Part shown: one piece after another, positions 35,426-43,881 of the stretch
How positions within the stretch are numbered: the stretch's first letter is position 1
Layout: each line of letters opens with the position of its first letter
Assembly (NCBI GenBank): GCA_016212275.1
Contig: JACRGR010000071.1
Location: forward strand, 1-44,893
Reading direction: 5' to 3'
Source: Nitrospinota bacterium
GTDB lineage: Bacteria > Nitrospinota_A > UBA7883 > JACRGQ01
Length of the DNA stretch: 44,893 bases
Position numbers and translations under genes: made by a program
The notes under the pieces: generated by a model
What the model saw: only the letters and a program-made list of their open reading frames with translations
Told to the model about the DNA's origin: nothing
The model's database searches: none

Positions 35426-36196
35426 ATGACCTTGGGATGGCGGTTGCCAAAGCGGTTTTTCAAAAAAACCATGTCCATCCTGCTTTCGTGCCTGGTGGTG
35501 CTTGAGACGGCGTGTGCTTCAGCCCCACCCCCACAGCCGGTAGTTTACCATCCCCCTGTCCAGTCCTTACCCGCCAAACAGCGGCCCCCGCTTGTTTTGA
35601 TGCCGTTACGCACCAGTGGCGAGGTGGCGCATACCTCCAAAGAGGTATTCGAGACCTCCTTGAGCGAGGAACTGGGCAAGTATTACACCGTTTACGCGGG
35701 CAAACGGGTTGCGGCGAAGGTGGACGAAGTGTTCGCGCGCCGCTCCGAAGAGGCCAAGGAAGGTGAGCAGTGCGATGACACGAAATGTCTCCGGGACGTG
35801 GCAAACGAGTTCCAGGCCGAATATGTGGCGATCTCCAGCATCAGCCACCAGGCGGGGGGCTACCTGTTGTCGCTGAATATACAGGACATCGTGGAAGACA
35901 AGATGGTGTACTCGAAGTCGGAGCCGTGCAAAGGGTGCGACGAGTACGAAATAGTGGATAAGCTGAAAACCCTGGCGCAGGGGAGCGGGTTGTTTGGCTC
36001 CGTGGCCACCGCGCCAGCGGTGCAACCCGCGCCCCCGCCGGTGCAGGAAGAAAGCAATTGGTGGAAATGGGCGCTGGGCATCCTTATCGTTGGCGGGGTT
36101 GCGGCCGCGGCCGCCGGAGGCGCTGGCTCCTCTTCGTCCTCCTCAAGCGGTGGTGGATCGAGCAGTTCCACCGGAAATATCAGCGTAAGTTGGTAG
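35426..36196 (+). CDS. TolB-N/CsgG-like exported protein with TM and Gly/Ser tail
   Basis: A 256-residue protein. An N-terminal hydrophobic segment ends LETAC (Cys30), a marginal lipobox. Residues 55-190 resemble the TolB N-terminal/CsgG-type domain (PLVLMPL, SLSEELGKYYTVYAGKRV, CLRDVANEFQAEYVAISSIS, GGYLLSLNIQDI). Two cysteine pairs stand out: Cys116/Cys121 and Cys168/Cys171. A second hydrophobic stretch (about 211-231, WWKWALGILIVGGVAAAAAG) is followed by a Gly/Ser run and a final ISVSW. The 39931 gene is a shorter paralogue with the same cysteine spacing. Function is unknown; the fold suggests an envelope assembly or secretion accessory. It heads the operon, six bases before the kelch gene. 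Confidence 0.78.
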   Translation: MTLGWRLPKRFFKKTMSILLSCLVVLETACASAPPPQPVVYHPPVQSLPAKQRPPLVLMPLRTSGEVAHTSKEVFETSLSEELGKYYTVYAGKRVAAKVDEVFARRSEEAKEGEQCDDTKCLRDVANEFQAEYVAISSISHQAGGYLLSLNIQDIVEDKMVYSKSEPCKGCDEYEIVDKLKTLAQGSGLFGSVATAPAVQPAPPPVQEESNWWKWALGILIVGGVAAAAAGGAGSSSSSSSGGGSSSSTGNISVSW

Positions 36197-36201
36197 CGGA
36201 T

Positions 36202-37575
36202 ATGAATAGGCATAAGAACGGTTTGCCAGTCCATTTATTCAGGCGATATGCCTTTGCCGCGGTTATGTGCGCGCTTGCCACGTTGGTCGTTTCATGCGGG
36301 TCGCAGTCGCCGTCGAACGGAGAGACCGGCTCCATTGCCATTGGCATTCAGGTGGGGAACAGTTTTTCCGCCAAACCCGACGCCTCGGCAGGCGGGGAAC
36401 GATGGGCGGTGGATTGCGCCGCCACCGGCATTTCCACCATTTCCGCCTCGGTCACGAATTCTTCCGGCACGTCGGTGAAGACCGGCGGGCCGTGGACCTG
36501 CACCACCGGTAGCGGCACCATAAGCGCGGTGCCGACCGGGACGAATTACACGGTGACATTAAGCGGGAAAAACAGTTCCGGCGCCACCATTTTCACCGGC
36601 ACGAAAACGGGCGTCACCGTCACTTCGGGGGCAACCACCAGTGCGGGCGCCGTCACGCTTTCCGGCGCGGCATGGACCGCCAAGACCTCGATGGGGACTG
36701 CCCGGCACAGGCTTGGGGTTGTCTCCCCCTCTTGCACCAGTTGCACCACCGGAAGCGATGGCGAGCCGATCTACGCGATAGGCGGCCTTACCGACACTAG
36801 CGGGAACGTATCAACGAACAAGGTGGAAATGTTTTCCTCGAATATTTGGACCAGCAAAACCTCGCTGACCACCTCCCGCGGCGGGCTGGCGGTTGCGGCG
36901 GTTCCCGGCACCACCAGTTACGGGAAAATTTACGCCATTGGCGGATGGAACGGCACCAGCATCCTGAATACGGTGGAGGAGTATGATCCCTCCGCCAACA
37001 CATGGACGGCGAAAACGAATATGACCACGGCGCGGGACAATTTCGCCGCCTGCGTGGTGAGCGGCATCGTGTACGCCATCGGGGGGTGGAGCGGCTCCGC
37101 CTATCTCAGCTCGGTGGAGGCGTATAATCCGACCACCAACACCTGGAGCACAAAGACTTCCATGTCGGTGGCGCGCGAAACGCTGACCTGTAGCGTGGTG
37201 AACGGGAAGATATACGCCATCGGCGGCGACAGTTCCACCAACTTCACCCTTACCACCGTTGAAGAATACAATCCCTCGACGAATACCTGGACCACAAAGA
37301 CCAGCATGCCCACCAGCCGGCGCTACCTGACCAGCACCGCGGTGAATAACAAGATATATGTCATCGGCGGCGCGGACAGCACCAACACGGTGTCAAAAGT
37401 GGTGGAGGTTTACGATCCGGCCACCGATACATGGACGACCGGCGTTTCGCTCACCTTGGCGCGAAGCTCGCTAGGGGCCGCCGCCATCACCGTTTCCAAT
37501 GTGGCAAAGATATACTCCATTGGAGGATGGAGCGGCAGTGCGGGCGTGGCGGAAGCGAATGAGTTCATCCCGTAA
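36202..37575 (+). CDS. kelch-repeat lipoprotein
   Basis: A 457-residue lipoprotein (lipobox LVVSC, Cys about 33). Residues 40-155 are a Ser/Thr/Gly-rich beta region of the fibronectin or Big type (VTLSGKNSSGATIFTGTKTG). Residues 160-457 hold six kelch repeats, each with the core IYAIGG or IYVIGG (from residue 190 to 437) and a W near WTAKT or WTTKT. Six blades would close a beta-propeller, usually a protein- or sugar-binding surface. It belongs to the operon with spacing of five bases. The start has only a weak ribosome site (GCGGA), so it is probably translated by coupling. Confidence 0.88.
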   Translation: MNRHKNGLPVHLFRRYAFAAVMCALATLVVSCGSQSPSNGETGSIAIGIQVGNSFSAKPDASAGGERWAVDCAATGISTISASVTNSSGTSVKTGGPWTCTTGSGTISAVPTGTNYTVTLSGKNSSGATIFTGTKTGVTVTSGATTSAGAVTLSGAAWTAKTSMGTARHRLGVVSPSCTSCTTGSDGEPIYAIGGLTDTSGNVSTNKVEMFSSNIWTSKTSLTTSRGGLAVAAVPGTTSYGKIYAIGGWNGTSILNTVEEYDPSANTWTAKTNMTTARDNFAACVVSGIVYAIGGWSGSAYLSSVEAYNPTTNTWSTKTSMSVARETLTCSVVNGKIYAIGGDSSTNFTLTTVEEYNPSTNTWTTKTSMPTSRRYLTSTAVNNKIYVIGGADSTNTVSKVVEVYDPATDTWTTGVSLTLARSSLGAAAITVSNVAKIYSIGGWSGSAGVAEANEFIP

Positions 37576-37613
37576 TCCTCTAGCCGAAGTTTCCGTGGTA
37601 TAAATATCCCCGT

Positions 37614-38702
37614 ATGTGTCCGCGACGAGTCCTGATGGTTGCGGCGGTGGCCGTCCTGTTATATTTCCCAATTCCCGCCGATGCTTTGTTCGGCGACAGT
37701 TGCGATTTCCTGCCGGAAGCTCCGAAACCCGGGTGGGTGAATAACCCCGCATGGTCCGGCGCTCCGGGCCTCTACTATGGCGCGGGGGAGGCGGACAAGC
37801 GGAAAACGGAACAGGAGCAAAAGGAACTTTCGCGTAAAAAGGCGCTGGAATCGCTGTCGCAGAAGATACGGGTGCAGGTGCAAAGCGTGCTCACCCACGA
37901 GGTCAAGAGCAGTTCCACGGGCACCCGCGAGAAATTCGAGCAGGTGGTGGAGCTGAGATCGGAAAAACGCGTGGATGAGGTATTGCGCGGAGTGAAAGAC
38001 GAGGACGTGTGGCTGGACCGCGAGAAATGCGTCCTGCACACGCTGGTGAGCATTTCGCGGGAATCGGTGGAGTCCACCGGCAAATTCAGCGCGATGGCGC
38101 GCCTGTTTGAAGAGGTGAAAAAACGGTCGGCCCCCCGCCGGGTACAGCTTGACCTTGCCACGAACGCCTTGGCTCTGCTGGAGGAAATAGATTTCCGCTA
38201 CGTCCCCGAAGAGGCGGGCAAAGAGCACTTCCGGCGGGAACTGGGCAAGGAACTGGAGCGGGTGAACGCGGAAATGAAGGAGAACGCCTCACGGACGGTG
38301 GTGGCCGTTCTCACATCGGAAAATGCTCCCCCCGCGCTGGCGGAAAAGGTGGGCGACCGCATACGCGGGATCGTTCCCCGATCCGAGCGGATGATGGGTG
38401 TGTGCGAACCGCTAGAGACGTGCCTGCGTTCGGCGGGGGACGACAGCTATGGAAGATTGGTGACGTTGAAAGTCGGCAAATCGGAAGAGCAAAGCGGCTT
38501 GGGAGGGTACAAGGGGACCTTAAGGGTGGAAGCCACCCAATACGACCTGAAAAGCGGCACGGTTCTGCAAGGGCCGGTTGCCGCCAGCGCGCAGGTGATC
38601 TCGTGGGAGCCGGATAAACTCGATTGGGAAAGGGCTCTTAACAAGATAGTGGAAAGCGGGAAACTATCGTTTTTAACCAATGGCAAGGAGGCGGGCAAGT
38701 GA
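37614..38702 (+). CDS. LPP20-like exported protein
   Basis: A 362-residue exported protein with an N-terminal hydrophobic signal (VAAVAVLLYFPIPADA). The segment KPGWVNNPAWSGAPGLYYGA then GEADKRKTEQEQKELSRKKA, ALESLSQKIRVQVQSVLTHE and FEQVVELRSEKRVDEVLRG matches the LPP20 lipoprotein domain (about residues 38-150). A charged helical middle and a beta-rich C-terminal part follow (about 225-350), with DSYGRLVTLKVGKSEEQ. LPP20 domains often accompany FlgO and CsgG-like proteins, as here. No lipobox is evident. An ATG at 37635 is an alternative start; neither has a clear ribosome site. Confidence 0.78.
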   Translation: MCPRRVLMVAAVAVLLYFPIPADALFGDSCDFLPEAPKPGWVNNPAWSGAPGLYYGAGEADKRKTEQEQKELSRKKALESLSQKIRVQVQSVLTHEVKSSSTGTREKFEQVVELRSEKRVDEVLRGVKDEDVWLDREKCVLHTLVSISRESVESTGKFSAMARLFEEVKKRSAPRRVQLDLATNALALLEEIDFRYVPEEAGKEHFRRELGKELERVNAEMKENASRTVVAVLTSENAPPALAEKVGDRIRGIVPRSERMMGVCEPLETCLRSAGDDSYGRLVTLKVGKSEEQSGLGGYKGTLRVEATQYDLKSGTVLQGPVAASAQVISWEPDKLDWERALNKIVESGKLSFLTNGKEAGK

Positions 38703-39190
38703 AAAGGGGCCTGATAGGTTTGGTTACGCTGTTTTTTTTGGCGGCGCCCTCGTTTGCGGCGCGGGAAGGATTGAGCGAGGGGATGGACGCCCCCAATTTC
38801 GTTGGGGAGATGTTGGACGGCAAATATTACAGTTTGGCGCGCGACGGGCGGGGGCCGAAGGTGTTGAATTTTTTTTGGGTGAAGTGCGTGCCCTGCAAGA
38901 AAGAATTGCCGGAACTTGCCGAACTGGAAAAAAAACATCCCGGCGTGAAATTCATTTCGGTGCATACGGAGACCACGCCTGAAAAAGAGGTGAAGGCGTT
39001 TTTGGCCTCGCTGGCGGGACACCCGCGCATAGTGGTGATGTCCACCCGGAAGGTGATGGAGTCGTACCGGTTCAACCAACTGCCGCATACCGTCATTCTG
39101 GACGCGGATAACCGGGTGCGGTTCGTTATCTCCGGGTACACGGATGAAAATATGAGAAAAGTGGAAAGCGCCATCCGGGGCATCGAGTAG
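38699..39190 (+). CDS. TlpA/ResA-type periplasmic thioredoxin
   Basis: A 163-residue exported thioredoxin-fold protein. Signal peptide ends SFAA near residue 21. The redox motif is FFWVKCVPCKKELPEL (Cys63, Cys66), with the cis-Pro region in FNQLPHTVILDADNRV. TlpA-like proteins reduce disulfides in periplasmic partners, including apocytochrome c. The neighbour is a c-type cytochrome fusion and two operon proteins carry paired cysteines, so those are plausible substrates. The GTG start overlaps the previous stop (GTGA) and is preceded by AAGGAGG. Confidence 0.9.
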   Translation: MKRGLIGLVTLFFLAAPSFAAREGLSEGMDAPNFVGEMLDGKYYSLARDGRGPKVLNFFWVKCVPCKKELPELAELEKKHPGVKFISVHTETTPEKEVKAFLASLAGHPRIVVMSTRKVMESYRFNQLPHTVILDADNRVRFVISGYTDENMRKVESAIRGIE

Positions 39191-39193
39191 GTC

Positions 39194-39934
39194 ATGTGGT
39201 GGCGGGGGTTCCGTGCCGCCGTTTTGCTTTTGATCGCGGGGCTGTCCGCTTGCCTGCATACTACGGTGCCCTCGCCCGCTGGGCCGAAAGGAATATTATC
39301 GTTCACCAACTCTTTCCACGACTTTGGCCAAGTGACGGAAGGGGACATCATCAAGCACACGTTTGAATTCACCAATGCCGGCAAGGGGTCGTTGCGGATG
39401 GTGCGGACGGAGAGCGATTGCGGATGCACCACCACGGAGGCGGCCTTCCGCGAATATGCGCCGGGCGAACGGGGCGCGCTGGAAGTGACGATAGATACGC
39501 GCGGCAAGCACGGAATCACGGTGAAATCCGTGAAGGTCTTTTTGGAGAACGCCGAGGAGAACATCGTGGAACTCACGCTCACCGCCCGGCTTGTGCCGCC
39601 GCCCCACCCAAAGGTGGAGAACCGCGCCCATGCGACCACCGATGTGAAATGCAGGACCTGCCACCTGGAATCGGGCGTGGGAATGCAAGGGGCGTTTTTG
39701 TATCACCGCGTGTGCGCCCAGTGCCACGGGCGCAAAGGGGCGGGCGCCGGTGCGCGTGCGTTGAACGACGTTCAATGGCTGGGCGGGGTGGACGACGCAT
39801 TTTTACGCGAGGTGACGGCGAAAGGCCAGCCGGAGAAGGGGATGCCCCCCTTCGTGGAAGGGGTTACGCCGCCGTTGACCGGGGAACAGATGGATTCCCT
39901 TATTGAATACATACGCTCATGGGGGAAACAATGA
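39194..39934 (+). CDS. DUF1573 domain fused to c-type cytochrome, lipoprotein
   Basis: A 246-residue lipoprotein (lipobox LSAC, Cys20). Residues 30-133 form an immunoglobulin-like DUF1573 domain (FHDFGQVTEGDIIKHTFEFT, then ESDCGCTT and YAPGERGALEVTIDTRGKHG). Residues 145-246 carry two CxxCH heme motifs: CRTCH at 153-157 and CAQCH at 174-178. A candidate axial methionine lies in KGMPPF. Two motifs 20 residues apart suggest either diheme binding or one structural pair. Fusion of DUF1573 to a cytochrome is uncommon to my knowledge. It lies between a thioredoxin and a CsgG-like protein and may be an envelope electron carrier or redox sensor. Confidence 0.87.
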   Translation: MWWRGFRAAVLLLIAGLSACLHTTVPSPAGPKGILSFTNSFHDFGQVTEGDIIKHTFEFTNAGKGSLRMVRTESDCGCTTTEAAFREYAPGERGALEVTIDTRGKHGITVKSVKVFLENAEENIVELTLTARLVPPPHPKVENRAHATTDVKCRTCHLESGVGMQGAFLYHRVCAQCHGRKGAGAGARALNDVQWLGGVDDAFLREVTAKGQPEKGMPPFVEGVTPPLTGEQMDSLIEYIRSWGKQ

Positions 39935-40401
39935 AACGGTTTGCGTGGTGCGCGGTTCTGTTCATATTGCTGGGCGCGGGTTCCGCTTTTGCCGGGGACA
40001 AAGAAAAGATCGTGCTCCTGCCGGTTTCCGGTCCGCTGACGGCGGCGGAGAAGGGGCAGTTGGAAAAAAAGCTGGCCGCCGGATTGGGCAAGCGATATGC
40101 GGTCATTGCCGGGCCACAGGTGGAGGAAGCCTTGCGGAAGGCACTGCAGGAGGAAAATCAAAAGGCGATATGCGATCTGGAAGGGTGCTATGTGAAAATA
40201 GCGGGCCAGTTCAAGGCTGAGCTTATTGCCGCCTTTTTGCTGGCACCCCGGATGGACGGAAGCATTAACGTGACGTTCCGGGTGATGAACGTGGTTGAAA
40301 ACAGGGAAGTGTATTCCAGGAGCGCCGACTGCGCGGCCTGCACGGTGTCCAAACTCATCGGCTTGGGCGAAAGCCTCCTGCAGGGGATGGACAAAAAGTA
40401 A
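39931..40401 (+). CDS. TolB-N/CsgG-like exported protein, short paralogue
   Basis: A 156-residue protein with a Sec signal peptide (FILLGAGSAFAG, cleavage near residue 21). The mature part resembles residues 55-190 of the protein at 35426: KIVLLPVSGPL, LGKRYAVIAGPQVEEAL, CYVKIAGQFKAELIAAFLL and VYSRSADCAAC. Cysteine pairs Cys81/Cys86 and Cys134/Cys137 keep exactly the C-x4-C and C-x2-C spacing of that paralogue. It lacks the second membrane segment and Gly/Ser tail. Start overlaps the previous stop (ATGA). Function unknown. Confidence 0.8.
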   Translation: MKRFAWCAVLFILLGAGSAFAGDKEKIVLLPVSGPLTAAEKGQLEKKLAAGLGKRYAVIAGPQVEEALRKALQEENQKAICDLEGCYVKIAGQFKAELIAAFLLAPRMDGSINVTFRVMNVVENREVYSRSADCAACTVSKLIGLGESLLQGMDKK

Positions 40402-40446
40402 AACGCGCCCGGCGGCATTTCGATGGCGGATTCGTATGGAGAGCGG

Positions 40447-42270
40447 ATGAATGAACGGGTGAAGGTCGCGGCGGTGGTCCTTTTCAGCATTATTTCCGCA
40501 GTGGCGCTGGTGCAAAGCAATTTCGCCCGGACGACCGATCTGGCCTTCTATGATCTCCTCCTGAATAAGGTTCCTGGGAAAAATACGCCGGTCAATGACA
40601 TCGCCATTATAGGGATTGACGACGAATCGCTAAAAAAAGCGGATACGCCGCTCATCCTGTGGGTGGGCTTTTTCGCAAAGGCGGTGGACGCCTTGCGCGA
40701 GGCGGGAGCCAAAGCGGTGGTGTTCGACATCATTCCCGCCATTTCGCTTGACCGGTTCGCGCCACAATTGGATCAGGCGTTTTTAAAGGCGATGCGGGAC
40801 GCGAAGGATGCTGGCATGCCGGTCTATTTGGGATTCAAAACCGGCGAAATCGGCGGGCAACTGCCGCACCCGAAGTTCGCGTTTATGGCGAGCGGGCTGG
40901 GCTTCACCAACCTCTATCCCGACGCCGATGGAAAGATGCGACGCCAGAACACATGGTTCGAGGGCCAGGACGGTCAGGTGATCCCTTCGCTTTCGATGGT
41001 GGCCGCAACCGCATACCGGGGCATCCCGCTCGAACAAGAGGCCATCTGCCGCCAACTGGGCATCTGCGGCGAGGGGATGAAGCCCGCGCCCGTGCTGATT
41101 GATTACCGCATCAGCCAGGAGAAGATAGCGGTACATTCCATCTATAACGTGCTCATCAAGGCGCAGAACGGGGATAGTCTGAAGGAAGATTTCGGCGGCA
41201 AGCTGGTGTTCATCGGCCCGATGTCGGAAAAACTGCCGGACAACCACCGCGTTCCCCTCAACCCGCGCGAACCGGGGAACCAGTACACCCCCGGTCTGGT
41301 GATCCAGGCGCAGACCACCGCCACATTGCTCGCGGGCCAGAAACTCACCCCACTGCCGAATCGGCAAAAGGTGGCCATTACGTTGGTGCTTGCGGTGGTC
41401 TCGCTCCTGCTGATGTTCAAGGTGTCGCCGTTGCGGTCTTCCCTGTTGGTGATGATACTGGCTGGTGTGGTCGGCGCGGGGGTTATGGCCGCCTTCGCGG
41501 GGTATGCGGTCCTGCCGCTATCCCCTGTCATTTACGGCCTTATCCTCCCCGCGGGTATCGCGCGCTCCTATCTCTACGTCGCCGAGTACAAACAAATGAG
41601 CGTTCTAAAAAAATATTTCGGTTCCTATGTGAGCAGGGAAGTGATGAAGGACATTCTGAAAAACCCCGAAAAGGTGAATTTCGACGGGAGCTTGGTGGAG
41701 ATCACCATCATGTTCACCGACATACGGAACTTCACCACGCTCTCGGAAAAACTCCAGCCGCCGGAGGTTACGCGCGGGTTGAATACTTACCTTTCCGCCA
41801 TGACCACCTGCATCGTCGCAAGCGGTGGGTATGTGAACCGCTATTTGGGGGACGGCATACTGGCGTTGTATGGCGCGCCAAGCCCTTTGCCGAACAACGG
41901 CGCGCGTGAGGCGGTGCGGGGCGGTTTGGACATGCTCAAGCGGCTGGAGGAACTGAACAAGGAAGAGCTTTTTCCCGGCGTCAAAGAACTGAAGATCGGG
42001 ATCGGTATCCACACTGGCAAGGCGATCGTCGGCAATGTTGGCTGTTTTGAGAAAATGGACTACACTGTTGTGGGAGACAGCGCGAACCTCGCCTCGCGCA
42101 TCGAGGGGCTTACGAAGCAATATGGCGTGGCGATGTTGGTGAGCGAAAGCACCTACGCGCTGGTGAAAGACGTTGTGGAAGCCGATTATGTGGATAGCGT
42201 GACCGTGAAGGGACGCGAACATCCTACCCCTGTTTATCATATAACCTCGTTGAAGGAGGAAACGAAATGA
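40447..42270 (+). CDS. CHASE2-domain class III nucleotide cyclase, inner membrane
   Basis: A 607-residue sensor cyclase. It has one N-terminal membrane segment, then a periplasmic CHASE2 domain (about 25-310, DLAFYDLLLNKVPGKNTPVN, IAIIGIDDESLKK) and three membrane segments (about 315-390). The cytoplasmic cyclase domain follows from residue 415. Metal-binding Asp425 (MFTDIRNF) and Asp469 (YLGDG) are present, as are the transition-state Asn and Arg in GDSANLASR and the Asp of MDYTVVGD. The usual adenine-specifying Lys four residues before Asp469 is Arg465, so substrate choice is uncertain. The ATG at 40447 has GGAG upstream. Stop overlaps the FecR-like gene. Confidence 0.9.
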   Translation: MNERVKVAAVVLFSIISAVALVQSNFARTTDLAFYDLLLNKVPGKNTPVNDIAIIGIDDESLKKADTPLILWVGFFAKAVDALREAGAKAVVFDIIPAISLDRFAPQLDQAFLKAMRDAKDAGMPVYLGFKTGEIGGQLPHPKFAFMASGLGFTNLYPDADGKMRRQNTWFEGQDGQVIPSLSMVAATAYRGIPLEQEAICRQLGICGEGMKPAPVLIDYRISQEKIAVHSIYNVLIKAQNGDSLKEDFGGKLVFIGPMSEKLPDNHRVPLNPREPGNQYTPGLVIQAQTTATLLAGQKLTPLPNRQKVAITLVLAVVSLLLMFKVSPLRSSLLVMILAGVVGAGVMAAFAGYAVLPLSPVIYGLILPAGIARSYLYVAEYKQMSVLKKYFGSYVSREVMKDILKNPEKVNFDGSLVEITIMFTDIRNFTTLSEKLQPPEVTRGLNTYLSAMTTCIVASGGYVNRYLGDGILALYGAPSPLPNNGAREAVRGGLDMLKRLEELNKEELFPGVKELKIGIGIHTGKAIVGNVGCFEKMDYTVVGDSANLASRIEGLTKQYGVAMLVSESTYALVKDVVEADYVDSVTVKGREHPTPVYHITSLKEETK

Positions 42271-42905
42271 GAAACATTTTCGCGTTCGCTGTTTTTGCGC
42301 TGGTTCTTTCCGGATCCGCCCATGCGCGGGACTTTGGCGTGGTGATGGACTTGTCCGGCAAGGCGGCTCTCGCCGGGAAGAAGGGCGCCGCCCTCGACTT
42401 GGGGAAGAACATCGTGGTGGGAGATGTAATTTCGCTTAAGGAAAAAGCATCGGTGACGGTGGTGAGTTACCAAGGTTGCGAAGAGTGGCGCATCGGCGGT
42501 CCCGCATCGGTGACGTTCACCGCGGAAAAGCCGGAACCGGAAAAAGGATCGAAAGGAACGGTTGCCAAGGGCCGCAAGCTACCGGTGTGTTACAAGCCCG
42601 CGGACGTGCAGGCATCCTCCCATGAGCAGGGGGGGCTGGTGCTGATGAACAAGGCGGTGCCGCAGGACCAGATGGAAGGTCCCGCGCCGGTGGAAATGTC
42701 CGGCACGGCGGAGAACGAGGAGATCACGAAAATGCGGCAGGCCTTCAGCGGCGGGAAAGCGGACAATGCGGCGCTGATGACGCTGGTGATGTATGACCTG
42801 CAACGGCGCGACATGGAAAGCGCGCGCCCCTATTACGCGGAACTGAAAAGGCGCGCGCCGGCCTCGGCGTTCGTGAAACGGATGGGCGCTGAATTCGGCC
42901 TGTAA
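42267..42905 (+). CDS. FecR-like exported protein
   Basis: A 212-residue protein with a signal peptide (AFAVFALVLSGSAHA, cleavage after residue 20). Residues 22-90 follow the pattern of FecR-type periplasmic domains (VVMDLSGKAALAGKKGAALD, KNIVVGDVISLKEKASVTVV, EEWRIGGPASVTF). The C-terminal part (about 150-212) is helical and TPR-like. Genes of this kind often sit beside CHASE2 proteins, and here the start overlaps the cyclase stop (ATGA). A ligand-sensing or scaffold role for the cyclase is inference. Confidence 0.75.
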   Translation: MRNIFAFAVFALVLSGSAHARDFGVVMDLSGKAALAGKKGAALDLGKNIVVGDVISLKEKASVTVVSYQGCEEWRIGGPASVTFTAEKPEPEKGSKGTVAKGRKLPVCYKPADVQASSHEQGGLVLMNKAVPQDQMEGPAPVEMSGTAENEEITKMRQAFSGGKADNAALMTLVMYDLQRRDMESARPYYAELKRRAPASAFVKRMGAEFGL

Positions 42906-42933
42906 GGCTTCGGGAAAACAAGGAGGAAAGGCG

Positions 42934-43881
42934 ATGCGGAAATTATTGGTTGCGGCAATTGTGGTGGCGATGTGCGCCGGGCGCGTTTTCGCCCTGGAAC
43001 CCGCGGACGTCTACCGGCAAAAATCCCCGGCGGTGGTGCTGATATTCGCCAAGGTGGATAGCAACTCGCGCAAGGGAGGTTCCGGCTTTTTCATCGCCGG
43101 CAACGGACAAGTGCTTACCAACGCGCATGTGATAACCGGCAACGACGGGCAGGCGCTACAGGAAATACAAGTGTTCATCAAGCCGCCGAAGGTGACCGGC
43201 GATTTTAAAGAAGACCTGCAAGACCGCCATCCCGCGAAGGTGGTGAAGTTCGACCGGGCGTTGGACGTGGCGCTTTTGCAGGTGGAAGACCTGGCCTCCT
43301 CGCCAATGCAAGTGTCGTTCGCCAATTCGGACAACGTGGAAGTGGGGCAGAAAGTGGTGGCGATAGGGCACCCTGAACAGGGGGGGTTGTGGACCCTGAC
43401 CTCCGGGACCATCAGTTCGCGCATCAAGAATATCTCGCGCATCGAGGGGAAAGACATGTTCCAGAGCGACGCCAGCATCAATCACGGCAATTCCGGCGGG
43501 CCGCTGTTCGACACGGACGGCTTGGTGGTGGGGATGAACACCAGCACCGCCCGCATGTCGTCGGACGGCACCGCGATAGTGGGTATCAATTTCGCCCTGC
43601 AATCAAACGTGATAATGAAATGGCTCAACCAGAATGAGGTAAAGGTGGCCGCCGCGGTCCCGCCGAAATCGGCGCAGGCGGAAGCGGCCCGGACGGAAAC
43701 GCCGAAAGCGGCGCCGAAAGAAGCGTTGGAAAAACCCTCGGCCCCCGGCGCGGCCGCGGAAGGCAAGATACTGACCCCGAAGAATCCGTATGAGAAAGAG
43801 GCCCTGGAAAAGACCATCGCCGAGATGGAAGATGTGATTTTGGAGATGCGCGGCAAGGTTAAAAAGCGGATGGGCAACTGA
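42934..43881 (+). CDS. exported trypsin-like (S1C) serine protease without PDZ
   Basis: A 315-residue periplasmic protease with signal peptide (VVAMCAGRVFA, cleavage near 20) and a trypsin-like core. The catalytic triad is His65 (LTNAHVI), Asp111 (ALDVALLQV) and Ser187 (NHGNSGGPL). No PDZ domain follows. Instead there is a linker rich in Ala, Pro, Lys and Glu (about 225-275) and a C-terminal coiled-coil helix (EKEALEKTIAEMEDVILEMR). It is distinct from the HtrA-like lipoprotein at 13089. As last gene of the envelope operon it may process or police the neighbouring proteins. AGGAGG precedes the ATG. Confidence 0.9.
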   Translation: MRKLLVAAIVVAMCAGRVFALEPADVYRQKSPAVVLIFAKVDSNSRKGGSGFFIAGNGQVLTNAHVITGNDGQALQEIQVFIKPPKVTGDFKEDLQDRHPAKVVKFDRALDVALLQVEDLASSPMQVSFANSDNVEVGQKVVAIGHPEQGGLWTLTSGTISSRIKNISRIEGKDMFQSDASINHGNSGGPLFDTDGLVVGMNTSTARMSSDGTAIVGINFALQSNVIMKWLNQNEVKVAAAVPPKSAQAEAARTETPKAAPKEALEKPSAPGAAAEGKILTPKNPYEKEALEKTIAEMEDVILEMRGKVKKRMGN

